From Pseudomonas sp. v388 (GTDB taxonomy: Bacteria > Pseudomonadota > Gammaproteobacteria > Pseudomonadales > Pseudomonadaceae), in the NCBI RefSeq assembly GCF_003935425.1, contig NZ_RHQN01000001.1, positions 806,001 through 870,000 on the forward strand: DNA of 64,000 nucleotides, given 5' to 3'. Under the pieces are notes generated by a model, which saw only the letters and a list, made by a program, of their open reading frames with translations, was not told the origin of the DNA and made no database searches. Shown one piece after another: positions 35,594-44,830 of the stretch. The first letter of the stretch is position 1; every line of letters starts with the position of its first letter. Position numbers and translations under genes: made by a program.

Positions 35594-35732
35594 TATGAAA
35601 ATCACCGCTTACGCCCTCTATAGCCGGAATTTTTTGTGAGTTTCCGGTTCGCAATTGTCGGTTTGCTTCGCAGTTCATGGTTGCCCGTCGTCCTGTCCTA
35701 CTCGCCTCCCCCTTTACTGACTTCCCACCCTG

Positions 35733-35936
35733 TCATGCACTGCTGCCGGGTGAAGGCTCCTCTGACTCGTCAACCGGCGAGTTGTCCGGCAAGTCCGAAT
35801 CGACGAAATCATCGGTCAGTTCGTCCTGATCATCATTGTCAGCGTCAGTTTCCAGATCAGGATAAGTTTCGTCTTGGCTGCCAGGCTCGGCCGGGCCTGG
35901 ATAAGCGCTGTCAGGGCCATTGTCTTCATTCACCAT
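35733..35936 (-). CDS. Small, strongly acidic hypothetical protein
   Basis: 67 residues rich in Asp, Glu, Pro and Ser (tail DDQDELTDDFVDSDLP), probably unstructured. ATG 35936 has a ggag RBS seven bases upstream. The frame is open further back, but no better start is seen. It lies in the accessory stretch between tRNA-Leu and tRNA-Cys. I do not recognise it. Confidence 0.5.
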   Translation of the reverse strand: MVNEDNGPDSAYPGPAEPGSQDETYPDLETDADNDDQDELTDDFVDSDLPDNSPVDESEEPSPGSSA

Positions 35937-36199
35937 GATCATTCTCCGATATGCGGCGCAGCTTATCCGCGCATGAAACTGAGATTGCGCTGGCTTTGCC
36001 GAAGTGCCGTTGGTTCGATAAATGGTAACGGTGCGCGGAGTACCTTCGGTCGGTAAGTGCTGTGCTTTTGGTACACATGAATAGCCTTCCTCAACCGTTA
36101 CCTTCATACGGATAGCTAACCTTAGGAATTTCGGGAGTAAATTCTAATTTCAGATATTCCACAGGGCTAACGAGTTGCCCTTGGTTGCACGGAGTAGTT

Positions 36200-36469
36200 A
36201 TGAAATCGCTCACAAGAATTTACGTGTCGGAAGCCGAACAGACGTTGGAACTCAGTCAAATCAACCAGTGCTTCGTTGAAGCTGACCAACTTTATGAAGC
36301 GGCCTACGCTGTGCTGGACACACCTCCCGATAAACCCGAGACGATTCACGAGTTTTCCATGCTGAAGGGCGTGGCTGACGCCAAGCTTGCAGAAGCCCGT
36401 GCGCGCTGGGAGCTCTACCGGAAAACCAGTCTCAAGCGAGAACGCTCCGGAGCGAATCGCAAGGATTGA
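36200..36469 (+). CDS. Hypothetical protein of the tRNA-Leu to tRNA-Cys accessory stretch
   Basis: 89 residues, mostly alpha-helical in composition (YVSEAEQTLELSQINQCFVEA and MLKGVADAKLAEARARWELY patterns), with a basic C terminus. ATG 36200 is preceded by ggagtag. No domain is recognised. A G+C content lower than the surrounding core genes suggests transfer. Confidence 0.55.
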   Translation: MKSLTRIYVSEAEQTLELSQINQCFVEADQLYEAAYAVLDTPPDKPETIHEFSMLKGVADAKLAEARARWELYRKTSLKRERSGANRKD

Positions 36470-36776
36470 CCTAAGCGGGATGGGTGAGGTGTGACAGCGC
36501 AACATGGAGATTCGTGCCTGAACCGTGGGGCAGGTCTTTTCGATGCCGTTCAACATGACTTTGCTGTAAAAGCAACAATAAGCCGTGCGACTGAGGTAAT
36601 GGTGGCGATCTGTAGTAAGCAACCAGAATGGTCAGCATTCATACGATGTCGATTTCTACATTGCAAACCGCCAGTCGGTTCGAGCGCCCTCTTTCATTCA
36701 ACTGTTATCTTTCACTGGTAAATAATTGAATCCACGGATTCGGCTGGCTTGAATTGGTTGTCGTCAAAGCAAAAGG
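36470..36776. other. Non-coding gap in the accessory stretch
   Basis: 307 bases; short frames are present but none has a good RBS or protein-like composition. Promoter-like AT-rich sequence occurs at 36700-36740, just before the next gene. Confidence 0.35.
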
Positions 36777-36788
36777 ATGGACCCTGAT

Positions 36789-37157
36789 ATGTCCGAATAC
36801 ATGGATGAATTCTCTGCAACACCCCGCAATGACGTCGAATTCAGCGAAAGACTGACGCAACTGATGCGCAGGCACCCCGCGCAGGAAATGCCATCCACGC
36901 CTGGGGCTGACTGGTCGACTGCACCGCGGGAAGCCACGCACCACTGGATGTCTCCCACCGGTCGCCGTGTATGGTTCAAGCTGGGCGAGCCTCACCACCT
37001 GGCAAAATTACGCCATGGCTCCACGTGGGTGGCAGACGTCAACTATTGGGAATACTGGCTGCGTCATCCCTCCATCGAGTCGAGGCCAACCGGTGAAACG
37101 CTTTCAGTCAACCTCGCCGTGCTGATGCAGGAATCCCCTCGTTTTCTGCGGTCATGA
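36789..37157 (+). CDS. Hypothetical protein
   Basis: 122 residues, soluble, with Trp- and Tyr-rich central part (HHWMSPTGRRVWF, VADVNYWEYWLRHPS). Another in-frame ATG lies 12 bases earlier, but its RBS overlaps it, so 36789 is preferred. No family recognised. It sits in the low-G+C accessory region and converges with the gene at 37244. Confidence 0.5.
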   Translation: MSEYMDEFSATPRNDVEFSERLTQLMRRHPAQEMPSTPGADWSTAPREATHHWMSPTGRRVWFKLGEPHHLAKLRHGSTWVADVNYWEYWLRHPSIESRPTGETLSVNLAVLMQESPRFLRS

Positions 37158-37243
37158 TTCACTTGCGAGTGGCATAGCGATCCCCTCGCGTGGTAATAGA
37201 CCGGATCGAGCCATACGTCGATAAGACGCCTGACGCGAAGGGT

Positions 37244-37462
37244 TTATGCGAACGCCGGACTCAAGGTGAAGAGCAACTCACCGCGATCGGTCACCCCCAC
37301 GCCATTTCTCAGCTGCCCCAGGTACATGTCATGAACTGAGTAGACCGCGCCACGGGATATGCGGAACACCAGCTCATCAACATGGCGAATGTGACCGCTC
37401 TGATCGACGCGCCCCAGCTCGACACTGTTCTTGCTGTAGGCGATGCATCCTGCCAATTCCAT
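37244..37462 (-). CDS. Hypothetical protein
   Basis: 72 residues; ATG 37462 follows a good aaggagag RBS. The sequence includes VELGRVDQSGHIRHVDELVF and ends LLFTLSPAFA. No family recognised. It is the minus-strand member of the accessory stretch and may be regulatory in size. Confidence 0.5.
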   Translation of the reverse strand: MELAGCIAYSKNSVELGRVDQSGHIRHVDELVFRISRGAVYSVHDMYLGQLRNGVGVTDRGELLFTLSPAFA

Positions 37463-37807
37463 AACACTCTCCTTGCGTGCCCTGTTACGAAGTTTCCATA
37501 CATTCGTAGACACAGAGTACCGCCGCTGCGTTCCCCATCTTTTTTCAAACAGCTCTGTATTCATCGGCAACCAGTGTGCGCAGACATCATCTCGCCACAT
37601 TGCTCCTCGCCTCAAACCCCTGCTCAGCCATCAAGACGGCCGGCAACGAGAGCAATAGTCAGTCATTACAGACGCTGCCGACCGGTATGGTTGCTGGCTT
37701 GACGCTTGCAAGGTTCCGGTCAGCGATTCGGAAAGATGGAATTCTGACGCGACAGCCCACCCATTTATTACGCAGCGATGCGCCGGCCAGCCATAAGGAG
37801 ATGTACC
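37463..37807. other. Non-coding gap in the accessory stretch
   Basis: 345 bases between divergent small genes. It presumably holds both promoters; nothing else stands out. Short frames here lack RBS support. Confidence 0.35.
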
Positions 37808-38017
37808 GTGTCCACCCTCAGTGAGATCGCAGCGAATCACGCCCAAACCGTAGCGGCCCGCGAAGTCGAGGGCACTCGATTGTCAGGGCCTTGTGTACCT
37901 GACGTACAGGTTTTTGACGCCAGCTCACTACTAAACAACCAGCTGCCTGCGCACACCATAGCGGCCATCACCGGCGCCTTATCTGCGTCGGCTCAGTCTG
38001 CCAGCTTGTCCATCTGA
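37808..38017 (+). CDS. Small hypothetical protein with GTG start
   Basis: 69 residues from GTG 37808, placed by a perfect aaggag RBS eight bases upstream. The sequence carries a patchy hydrophobic C terminus (HTIAAITGALSASAQSAS). No family recognised. Last gene before the tRNA-Cys terminator region. Confidence 0.5.
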   Translation: MSTLSEIAANHAQTVAAREVEGTRLSGPCVPDVQVFDASSLLNNQLPAHTIAAITGALSASAQSASLSI

Positions 38018-38118
38018 TGCACGGCGAACGGGTACTCCCTGACGTGAACGCTGGAAGAAAAGGCAAAGTTAGGGAACACCTACCCAAAAATCAGGGAACA
38101 CATGCTTTTTCGCCCACA

Positions 38119-38150
38119 ATAAAAAACCCCGCAGACCTGAATCTGCGGGG
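38119..38150 (-). terminator. Terminator downstream of tRNA-Cys
   Basis: Stem ccccgcaga / tctgcgggg; on the minus strand the stem is followed by a T run (the aaaaaa at 38121-38126). It ends the tRNA-Gly/tRNA-Cys transcription unit. Confidence 0.8.
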
Positions 38151-38159
38151 CTTTGTATG

Positions 38160-38233
38160 TGGAGGCCGAGGTCGGAATCGAACCGGCGTAGGCGGATTTG
38201 CAATCCGCTGCATAACCATTTTGCTACTCGGCC
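38160..38233 (-). tRNA. tRNA-Cys (anticodon GCA)
   Basis: On the minus strand the acceptor ggccgag pairs with ctcggcc, the anticodon loop reads ttgcaaa (GCA), and CCA is encoded at the 3' end (tgg at 38160-38162). 74 nt. Confidence 0.92.
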
Positions 38234-38439
38234 TCAAACGTACGATGCCATGCAACAACATCAAACGCATTTGAACTTTGGAATCAGCAGCTTAGCTTTG
38301 ATTCCCAACCCATTGAATCTTAAGGGTTTTCTGCATTCCCAAACCAGGAATGGACGCAATTCTGGACTGATACGGAGGTCATGTCAAGAACGGGGAGAAA
38401 ATAAATCGCTATCTCTTCCCTTATGCAGCTACTACAAAC

Positions 38440-38463
38440 GAAAACGCCACTCATTGAGTGGCG
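38440..38463 (-). terminator. Terminator-like hairpin after tRNA-Gly
   Basis: Stem gccactca / tgagtggc with an extra closing pair; on the minus strand it is followed by gttttcgttt. It lies between tRNA-Gly and tRNA-Cys. Confidence 0.6.
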
Positions 38464-38475
38464 CCTTCTTGAATC

Positions 38476-38551
<76 letters not shown>

Positions 38552-38614
38552 GTCTTGGTAACGTGCGCCATTGTATACGCTGAGAAACTTACGTCAACCC
38601 TTTGATTCAAAAAC

Positions 38615-39175
38615 TTATTTTTTTTCTGCGGTGGATTTCAGATGGGGCCAGGCGGCGCGCAGATACAGGATCATCGACCAAAGGGTCAGACCCGCGGCAA
38701 CCAATAACAGAACGTAGCCCAACACCACCCAAGGGGTGAAGGCCGGCGCATTGGCGAGCAGTATCACCAGAGCGAGCATCTGCGCAGCGGTTTTCCATTT
38801 ACCCATGCTTGAAACAGCCACCTGGGCACGTGCGCCGATTTCGGCCATCCACTCCCTCAATGCGGAAATGACGATCTCGCGCCCGATGATCACCGCTGCA
38901 GGCAGCGTCAACCACAGGTTGGCGTGGGTCTGGACCAACAGGACCAACGCCACTGCGACCATCAGCTTGTCCGCCACCGGATCGAGAAAGGCGCCGAAAG
39001 GCGTGCTTTGCTCAAGCCGGCGGGCCAGATAACCATCCAGCCAGTCGGTGGCCGCCGCAAAGGCAAAGACCGAACTGGCGGCCATGTAGCTCCAGTGATA
39101 GGGCAAGTAGAACAACAAAATGAAGATCGGAATCAGTACAACGCGTAAAACGGTAATCAGATTAGGGATATTCAT
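38615..39175 (-). CDS. pgsA: CDP-diacylglycerol-glycerol-3-phosphate 3-phosphatidyltransferase
   Basis: 186 residues with four helices and the CDP-alcohol phosphatidyltransferase motif DWLDGYLARRLEQSTPFGAF...DPVADK, all Asp in place. It makes phosphatidylglycerol phosphate in the inner membrane. ATG 39175 is the start (GTG 39181 is possible). It follows uvrC by 33 bases in the conserved gacA-uvrC-pgsA block. Confidence 0.95.
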   Translation of the reverse strand: MNIPNLITVLRVVLIPIFILLFYLPYHWSYMAASSVFAFAAATDWLDGYLARRLEQSTPFGAFLDPVADKLMVAVALVLLVQTHANLWLTLPAAVIIGREIVISALREWMAEIGARAQVAVSSMGKWKTAAQMLALVILLANAPAFTPWVVLGYVLLLVAAGLTLWSMILYLRAAWPHLKSTAEKK

Positions 39176-39207
39176 CGGCACAACTGGCTACGAGGTGAGC
39201 GAGCATT

Positions 39208-41031
<1,824 letters not shown>

Positions 41032-41033
41032 GT

Positions 41034-41678
41034 TCAGGCGCTGGCATCGACCATGCCGTGACGTACAGCCAGTAAAGCCAGTTCGACATCACTGCTGATC
41101 GAGAGCTTTTCAAAAATACGATAACGGTAGGTATTGACGGTTTTCGGCGACAGGCAAAGCTTGTCGGAAATGGTCTGGACTTTCTGGCAACCCACGATCA
41201 TCAGCGCAATCTGGATCTCCCGCTCCGACAGCAGGTCGAATGGCGAGTTGTTGACCGCCGGCTGGAACGACTTGAGCGCCAGTTGTTGAGCGATCTGCGG
41301 GCTGATGTAGCGCTGGCCGGCGAATACCAGCCGGATTGCCTGAACCATTTCAGACAGCCCTGCGCCCTTGGTCATGTAGCCCGCAGCGCCGGCCTGCAGC
41401 AGACGGGTTGGGAACGGATCTTCCTCACAGGCCGTGACGGCCACGACCTTGATGTCCGGGTGACTGCGCAGCATCTTGCGAGTGGCCTCAAGGCCACCGA
41501 TGCCAGGCATCTTGACGTCCATGAGCACGACGTCGGGCTTGAGTTCCCGCGCCTTCTTCAAGGATTCCTCGCCGGAGTCGGCCTGCCCGACCACCTGCAG
41601 GCCGTCTATGTCGGCCAACATGCGGGTGATGCCTGTCCGGACGAGATCATGGTCATCGACAACTAGCACCCTAATCAA
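41034..41678 (-). CDS. gacA: GacA/UvrY response regulator
   Basis: 214 residues: receiver with DDHD near residues 8-11 and phosphoacceptor Asp54 in LMDVKMPG, then a LuxR-type helix-turn-helix ([21 protein letters not shown]). It is paired with the sensor GacS and controls secondary metabolism through small RNAs of the Rsm system in Pseudomonas. Gene order gacA-uvrC is diagnostic. Its output may reach the biosynthetic operon in this window, but that is inference. Confidence 0.95.
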   Translation of the reverse strand: MIRVLVVDDHDLVRTGITRMLADIDGLQVVGQADSGEESLKKARELKPDVVLMDVKMPGIGGLEATRKMLRSHPDIKVVAVTACEEDPFPTRLLQAGAAGYMTKGAGLSEMVQAIRLVFAGQRYISPQIAQQLALKSFQPAVNNSPFDLLSEREIQIALMIVGCQKVQTISDKLCLSPKTVNTYRYRIFEKLSISSDVELALLAVRHGMVDASA

Positions 41679-41798
41679 GCAGACACCTCACGCAACAGTC
41701 ATAACGAATTACCCGCCACCATAACAAAAAACATCAGACCAGACCTAGCCCAAGCGAGATCAGTCACCTGTCGGCCACGGATCGAGGCGGTGGAGTTG

Positions 41799-42164
41799 TC
41801 ACTCGCCTTCCGAAGGTAGCCCCTTGCCACTGCTATAGGACGCCGACAATTCGGCCATGGTCGTCGTCAGCCTTCTGATTGCATCCTGGTCTTCGCGGTT
41901 CAAGACACGGTAACTGCCGAGCACCTTTTCCTCGGCCACGCTCAGATTGTCGACGGCCATGGGCGTTGGCGTGCCGGTCAATACATAGAGTACGTCCACT
42001 CCCTTAGCGGCCACTGCAGCCAGATAATCAGCCTTGGGTGCACGATCACCACTTTCATACTTTCCCTGGGCGTTGGCCTCCACGCCGCCGATTTCACCGA
42101 AAGCACGCTGGGAAAGCCCTAGGCGTTCCCTTTCCTTTCTCAGCCGGTACCCTATTCCACTCAT
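41799..42164 (-). CDS. XRE-family transcriptional regulator, paralogue B (CI-like)
   Basis: 121 residues with helix-turn-helix ERLGLSQRAFGEIGGV and YESGDRAPKADYLAAV, very close to paralogue A at 34656-35051. The C-terminal tail (VLGSYRVLNREDQDAIRRLTTTMAELSASYSS) is helical. ATG 42164 was chosen. It is divergent from a BcepMu-gp16-like DNA-binding gene 82 bases away, so the two resemble a repressor/Cro pair of phage origin, though no phage genes are next to it. Confidence 0.82.
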   Translation of the reverse strand: MSGIGYRLRKERERLGLSQRAFGEIGGVEANAQGKYESGDRAPKADYLAAVAAKGVDVLYVLTGTPTPMAVDNLSVAEEKVLGSYRVLNREDQDAIRRLTTTMAELSASYSSGKGLPSEGE

Positions 42165-42246
42165 TTGAATGCATAACCCTGTTGACCCCATCCTTACGAA
42201 TGGTAGAATCCATGTAAAATTAAACTGACTTGAACGGTTTTGAACT

Positions 42247-42477
42247 ATGCCCGGAATACGTACCGCTGCACAAGCCAAGGCCTGGCTTGAACAACAGGGG
42301 AAATCTGTTCAGGAATTCGCGCGCGAAAACAGCATCGATCCGGCAACGACCTACCAGGTGCTGGCCGGGCGAAAGAAAGGTCGGCGTGGAGAAGCTCATA
42401 AAGTGGCGGTTTTACTGGGGATGAAGATCGGCAGCATTCCGACGCCGGGCACCCCGGCAGAATCGCTGGTCGACTGA
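42247..42477 (+). CDS. Phage-type small DNA-binding protein (BcepMu gp16-like)
   Basis: 76 residues. The sequence runs RTAAQAKAWLEQQGKSVQEF then YQVLAGRKKGRRGEAHKVAV, the helix-turn-helix of the BcepMu gp16 family, usually found at the early region of Mu-like prophages. It is divergent from an XRE regulator. There is no other prophage gene here, so it looks like a captured lysogeny switch or a lone remnant. Confidence 0.75.
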   Translation: MPGIRTAAQAKAWLEQQGKSVQEFARENSIDPATTYQVLAGRKKGRRGEAHKVAVLLGMKIGSIPTPGTPAESLVD

Positions 42478-42712
42478 CGGTCCTGCGCACAGCCCTGTGT
42501 GCGGAAAACCTTTACGTCTTAGGCAGCAGACTTCCCGGTGATTTCGCCGCCTTTTCCGACAGGCTACGTCTGTCATTATTCCTACATGCCTCTGCCCGTT
42601 TTGAGCTGCCGTAAAAACGGCGGCCGCTATAGGCTCGATTGGAATTTCCATTTGAATCCAGCAACGCATCTGGCGTAAGCTCGGCCCCGACCTTTCGGAG
42701 ACTCTCATTCTC

Positions 42713-42859
42713 ATGCCGCTCTTTCTTTCCACACCGCTGCTGCGTACCGTCGGCGTCACTCGCCTGACGACGAACGCTGCTGCGTGGATCGATTCGGCTG
42801 CAGTCTGCCTGCCGGTCAACTTTTATTATGGGTATTGGTTTAGCCACTGGCGCGCCTGA
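42713..42859 (+). CDS. Aromatic-rich leader peptide of the DAHP synthase gene
   Basis: 48 codons. Near its end it reads VNFYYGYWFSHWRA, eight aromatic residues (Phe2, Tyr3, Trp2, His1) in fourteen. Directly after it comes a strong terminator (42910-42945). A leader peptide rich in the end-product amino acids, just before an intrinsic terminator and the pathway's first enzyme, is the layout of transcription attenuation. The ATG has a cggag about 12 bases upstream, which is a rather long gap. Confidence 0.65.
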   Translation: MPLFLSTPLLRTVGVTRLTTNAAAWIDSAAVCLPVNFYYGYWFSHWRA

Positions 42860-42909
42860 TACCCACACGGCGCCCATCTGAAGGGGACGCCAACCAGAGA
42901 ATTTCTCTA

Positions 42910-42945
42910 CCCCCGGTCGGCTACCCGACCGGGGGTTTCGTTTTT
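42910..42945 (+). terminator. Attenuator terminator upstream of the DAHP synthase gene
   Basis: Stem cccccggtcgg / ccgaccggggg with a 4-base loop and a T-rich tail (tttcgttttt). It lies 50 bases after the stop of the aromatic leader peptide. An alternative antiterminator pairing is required by the model but was not computed. Confidence 0.85.
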
Positions 42946-42995
42946 CTGGGCCACGCAAAACAGCGTTGCACCCACATTCAATCGAGGATTACGCC

Positions 42996-43148
42996 ATGAA
43001 TTACGCCACCTATTACCGCAACGACATCGACTTCGCCTGGCGATTTAGCAACCTCCGTTCGGGCCAGCCTGCCGCCTCCGACCGGTCCCTGCCAGGTGGC
43101 ATCCAACCCGTCACGGCCGAACCGGCCAATTGTCGAACACCCCTGTAG
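42996..43148 (+). CDS. Second leader ORF before the DAHP synthase gene
   Basis: 50 residues beginning MNYATYYRNDIDFAWRF, again Tyr-, Phe- and Trp-rich at the start. gagga RBS eight bases before the ATG. A stable hairpin begins at the last base of its stop codon and ends beside the RBS of the DAHP synthase gene, so translation of this ORF could affect expression of the next gene. Probably regulatory. Confidence 0.6.
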   Translation: MNYATYYRNDIDFAWRFSNLRSGQPAASDRSLPGGIQPVTAEPANCRTPL

Positions 43149-43176
43149 GGCTTGGGCGGGAGCTACCCGCCAGCCC
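43148..43176 (+). promoter_or_regulatory. Hairpin between the second leader ORF and DAHP synthase RBS
   Basis: Stem gggct/agccc outside and ggcggg/cccgcc inside with a two-base bulge and five-base loop. There is no T run, so it is not a terminator. It sits between the leader stop and aggaag RBS of the enzyme gene. Confidence 0.6.
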
Positions 43177-43188
43177 AGGAAGCCTAAT

Positions 43189-44268
43189 ATGAACTCGTCC
43201 GTTGCCGTAAAACCGTCCGACCTTTCCACCAACACTGTGGTGTTGCGTGATACTTCCGCTTCCCGTCGCCTGCCCGGCACCCTGGAACTCAAGACCCGGT
43301 TGCCGCTTTCCGTGCCGCTCGCCGCCCAGATCGATGCTCAACGCCGTGCCGTGCGCGCCATCCTCGACGGTGAGGACTCGCGCCTGCTGGTCATCGTCGG
43401 CCCCTGCTCGATTCACGATCCGCAATCGGCACTCGACTATGCCGAGCGCCTGGCCGCACTGGCGTCTCAGGTCAGCGACCAGATGCTGATCGTCATGCGC
43501 GCCTATGTCGAAAAGCCACGCACCACCATCGGCTGGAAGGGCCTGGCCTACGATCCGCATCTGGATGGCAGTGACGACATGGCGGCCGGCCTGGCTCTGT
43601 CGCGGCGCTTGATGCTGGACATGATCGAGCTGGGCCTGCCGATCGCGACCGAACTGCTGCAACCCATGGCCGCCGGCTATTTCGACGACCTGCTCAGTTG
43701 GGTGGCCATCGGCGCGCGCACCACCGAGTCGCAGATTCATCGGGAAATGGCCAGCGGCCTGCCAATGGCGGTGGGCTTCAAGAACGGCACCGACGGTGGT
43801 GTCGATGTCGCCAGCGATGCCATTCGTTCGGCGACCCACGGCCACCGGCACTTCGGCGTGGACAGCCACGGCCATCCAGCGGTGATCGAGACCCGCGGCA
43901 ACCCCGATACGCACATCGTCCTGCGCGGCGGTCATGGCGGCCCCAACTTCGACCGCACCAGCGTTGCGCAGGTCCGGGCCAGCCTGGAAAAAAACAGGAT
44001 TGCCGCCCGCATCATGGTCGATTGCAGTCATGCCAACAGCGGCAAGGACCCATCGCGCCAGCCGCAGGTGTTCAACGACGTGTTGCAGCAACGTCTGGAC
44101 GGTGACCACACGCTGATCGGCATGATGCTGGAGAGCCACCTGTTCGACGGTTGCCAGCCGCTGAGCCAGACACTTCGCTACGGCGTTTCGATCACCGACG
44201 GCTGCCTGGGCTGGGAGGCGACCGAGCAACTGTTAAGCAATGCGGTGGACCGTCTGCGCTACAGGTAA
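43189..44268 (+). CDS. 3-deoxy-7-phosphoheptulonate (DAHP) synthase, type I (AroF/AroG/AroH family)
   Basis: 359 residues, the normal length of type I DAHP synthases, which condense phosphoenolpyruvate and erythrose-4-phosphate as the first step to aromatic amino acids. GPCSIHDP, MRAYVEKPRTTIGWKG and GARTTESQIHREM are hallmark segments with the metal and substrate residues. ATG 43189 follows aggaag. Which feedback class (Phe, Tyr or Trp) it belongs to is not clear from sequence. Expression appears leader-controlled. Confidence 0.93.
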   Translation: MNSSVAVKPSDLSTNTVVLRDTSASRRLPGTLELKTRLPLSVPLAAQIDAQRRAVRAILDGEDSRLLVIVGPCSIHDPQSALDYAERLAALASQVSDQMLIVMRAYVEKPRTTIGWKGLAYDPHLDGSDDMAAGLALSRRLMLDMIELGLPIATELLQPMAAGYFDDLLSWVAIGARTTESQIHREMASGLPMAVGFKNGTDGGVDVASDAIRSATHGHRHFGVDSHGHPAVIETRGNPDTHIVLRGGHGGPNFDRTSVAQVRASLEKNRIAARIMVDCSHANSGKDPSRQPQVFNDVLQQRLDGDHTLIGMMLESHLFDGCQPLSQTLRYGVSITDGCLGWEATEQLLSNAVDRLRYR

Positions 44269-44350
44269 GCGTCGGGCAGGAACTTTTAGCGGGAAATGCC
44301 GGACTGAATCCGGTAGGCTCTTTCTTTTTTTTGATTGGAGATGTTTTCCC

Positions 44351-44632
44351 ATGGCTAAAGCCACTGCCCGCCACATCCTTGTTTCGAGCGAAGAAAAATG
44401 CAACGAACTCAAGGCTCAGATCGAAGGCGGCGCTGATTTTGCCGAGGTTGCCAAGGCAAACTCCAGCTGCCCTTCGAGCCGTCAAGGTGGTGACCTGGGT
44501 TCGTTCGGTCCAGGCCAGATGGTCAAGGAATTCGACACCGTCGTGTTCAGCGCGCCGGTCAACGTGGTTCAGGGTCCGGTCAAGACCCAGTTCGGCTATC
44601 ACCTGCTGGAAGTGACCAGCCGCCAGGACTGA
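44351..44632 (+). CDS. Single-domain parvulin peptidyl-prolyl isomerase (PpiC-like)
   Basis: 93 residues, just one rotamase domain: ARHILVSSEEKCNELK, CPSSRQGGDLGSFGPGQMV and TQFGYHLLEV are parvulin signatures with the conserved His and Cys. It is cytoplasmic (no signal peptide). A related 91-residue copy lies at 55716. A UUCG-loop terminator follows. Presumed protein-folding catalyst. Confidence 0.92.
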   Translation: MAKATARHILVSSEEKCNELKAQIEGGADFAEVAKANSSCPSSRQGGDLGSFGPGQMVKEFDTVVFSAPVNVVQGPVKTQFGYHLLEVTSRQD

Positions 44633-44656
44633 TTGCCTGCGCTACGCTGACACTCA

Positions 44657-44690
44657 ACGGCTCATCTTCGGATGGGCCGTTTTCGTTTTT
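44657..44690 (+). terminator. Terminator after the parvulin gene
   Basis: Ten-base stem acggctcatc / gatgggccgt closed by a TTCG tetraloop, then tttcgttttt. Confidence 0.9.
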
Positions 44691-44830
44691 GCCAGCGTCC
44701 ACTGGCGCTTGCCGGTAAAGACCGTTACAAAGCCAAGGGCATCCGGTACCTTGGCAGCTTGACGGTTCGCGGATCGCCCCCCTCGTTCTTCCCCGTTTCT
44801 TGTGTGCGGACACCTGTCAGGAATCGATTG

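Noticed and set aside
36491-36721. Plus-strand frame of 76 codons in the accessory stretch
   Set aside because: No RBS and no protein-like sequence.
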